A stretch of DNA of 64,000 nt from Solwaraspora sp. WMMD1047. GTDB lineage: Bacteria > Actinomycetota > Actinomycetes > Mycobacteriales > Micromonosporaceae. This document shows, one piece after another, positions 63,394 through 64,000 of this stretch. The notes below the pieces were generated by a model. It was not told the DNA's origin and did no database searches. It saw nothing but the letters and a program-made list of their open reading frames with translations. Each line of letters begins with the position of its first letter. Position 1 is the stretch's first letter. The stretch is from NCBI RefSeq assembly GCF_029626155.1, contig NZ_JARUBL010000001.1, positions 3,038,001-3,102,000 of the forward strand, read 5' to 3'. The position numbers were made by a program, and so were the translations under genes.

Positions 63394-64000
63394 GTGCTGC
63401 GGGCGGGCGACCGGGTCGGGGATCGGTACGCGCTGACGTATCCGATCGGCCGGGGTGGCATGGGTGAGGTCTGGGCCGGCCACGACGGGCGGCTCGACCG
63501 GCCGGTGGCGATCAAGTTCCTGCGGGTGCTGGAGGTGCCGGAGAGCGACCGGGCGACCGCCGTCGCCCGGTTCCGGCGCGAGGCGTGGGCGACCGCCCGG
63601 CTCGACCACCCCGGCGTGCCGGCCGTGCACGACCTCGGCGAACACGGCGACGACCTGTTCCTGGTCATGCAGCTGGTGGCCGGTGCAGACCTGGCCGACC
63701 TGATCGCCGAGGAGGCGCCGCTGCCGGTGCCGTCAGCCGCCTCGATCGCCGCCCAGATCTGCGCGGTGCTGGCCGTCGCCCACGCCGCCTCGCTGGTGCA
63801 CCGCGACCTCAAGCCGCAGAACGTGATGGTCACCCCGGACGGGCAGGTCAAGGTGCTCGACTTCGGGGTCGCCGCGCTGCTCGGGCCGGCCGAGGCGTCC
63901 CGGCTGACCACCACCGGGCGGCTGCTCGGCACCCCGGCCTACCTCGCCCCGGAGCAGGCGCAGGGTGACCCGGTCGGCCCGGCGGCCGACCTGTACTCGC
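63394..64000 (+). CDS. Ser/Thr protein kinase (partial, runs off the window)
   Basis: GTG 63394 is preceded by GGGAGGTGG. The visible 202 residues are the N- and mid-part of a Hanks kinase: IGRGGMGEVW, VAIKFL, VHRDLKPQNVM, VLDFGVAAL and the APEQ segment of the activation loop. It lies 22 bases after the UvrD-like gene and is probably in the same operon. Whether it has a membrane helix or sensor domain cannot be seen. Confidence 0.88.
   Translation, partial: MLRAGDRVGDRYALTYPIGRGGMGEVWAGHDGRLDRPVAIKFLRVLEVPESDRATAVARFRREAWATARLDHPGVPAVHDLGEHGDDLFLVMQLVAGADLADLIAEEAPLPVPSAASIAAQICAVLAVAHAASLVHRDLKPQNVMVTPDGQVKVLDFGVAALLGPAEASRLTTTGRLLGTPAYLAPEQAQGDPVGPAADLYS

Overview
The window is G+C-rich chromosomal DNA from an actinomycete, most likely a member of the Micromonosporaceae such as Micromonospora. 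The reasons are GTG/TTG starts, many 4-bp ATGA/GTGA gene overlaps, WhiB-free ECF sigma/anti-sigma operons, XRE-DUF397 pairs, DUF222-HNH proteins and strong third-position G/C bias. No rRNA, tRNA, CRISPR array or phage structural gene was seen.

Layout. 0-5.1 kb: the tail of an unknown protein, a REC-GGDEF response regulator, then an FMN riboswitch and the riboflavin operon ribD-ribE-ribBA-ribH. 5.1-9.7 kb: a complete glycopeptide-resistance module, vanR-vanS facing vanX-vanA-vanH, with a shared motif upstream of vanR and vanH. 9.7-12.2 kb: a polar amino-acid ABC importer. 12.3-15.3 kb: a SigE-like ECF sigma factor, a GerMN/Gmad2 membrane protein, and hisE-hisG. 15.5-24.8 kb: an EamA exporter, an ECF/anti-sigma/ABC-exporter operon, a TrmH-like RNA methyltransferase, a DoxX protein, a DUF222-HNH protein and a YchJ-like protein.

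24.9-38.8 kb is a probable defence locus. A DUF6119 (TIGR04141) protein and a DUF4352 lipoprotein run leftward. Diverging from them is a tightly packed operon: an HsdM-HsdS-like fusion with an altered catalytic motif, a 91-residue linker ORF, a soluble Ser/Thr kinase, a SNF2 helicase and a 1,638-residue Eco57I-type N6-adenine methyltransferase. The last third of that methyltransferase has a sharply lower G+C content. 54.5-64 kb holds a second helicase block: a 2,152-residue DUF1998 helicase with a nuclease-like C-terminus, a UvrD helicase with a RelE/ParE-like N-terminus, and a further Ser/Thr kinase cut by the window end. SNF2 helicase, adenine methylase and DUF1998 helicase are together the domain set of class 1 DISARM. 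The two blocks may therefore be parts of one DISARM-related array separated by about 16 kb of accessory genes.

38.9-54.5 kb is that accessory stretch. It holds an XRE-DUF397 pair, lipoproteins, a peptidase S66 remnant, an intact IS701-like element, a HicA-like pair with two palindromic operators, a frameshifted gene, small proteins of unknown function, a tandem duplication of a secreted protein, a membrane-anchored alpha/beta hydrolase and a NarL-type two-component system.
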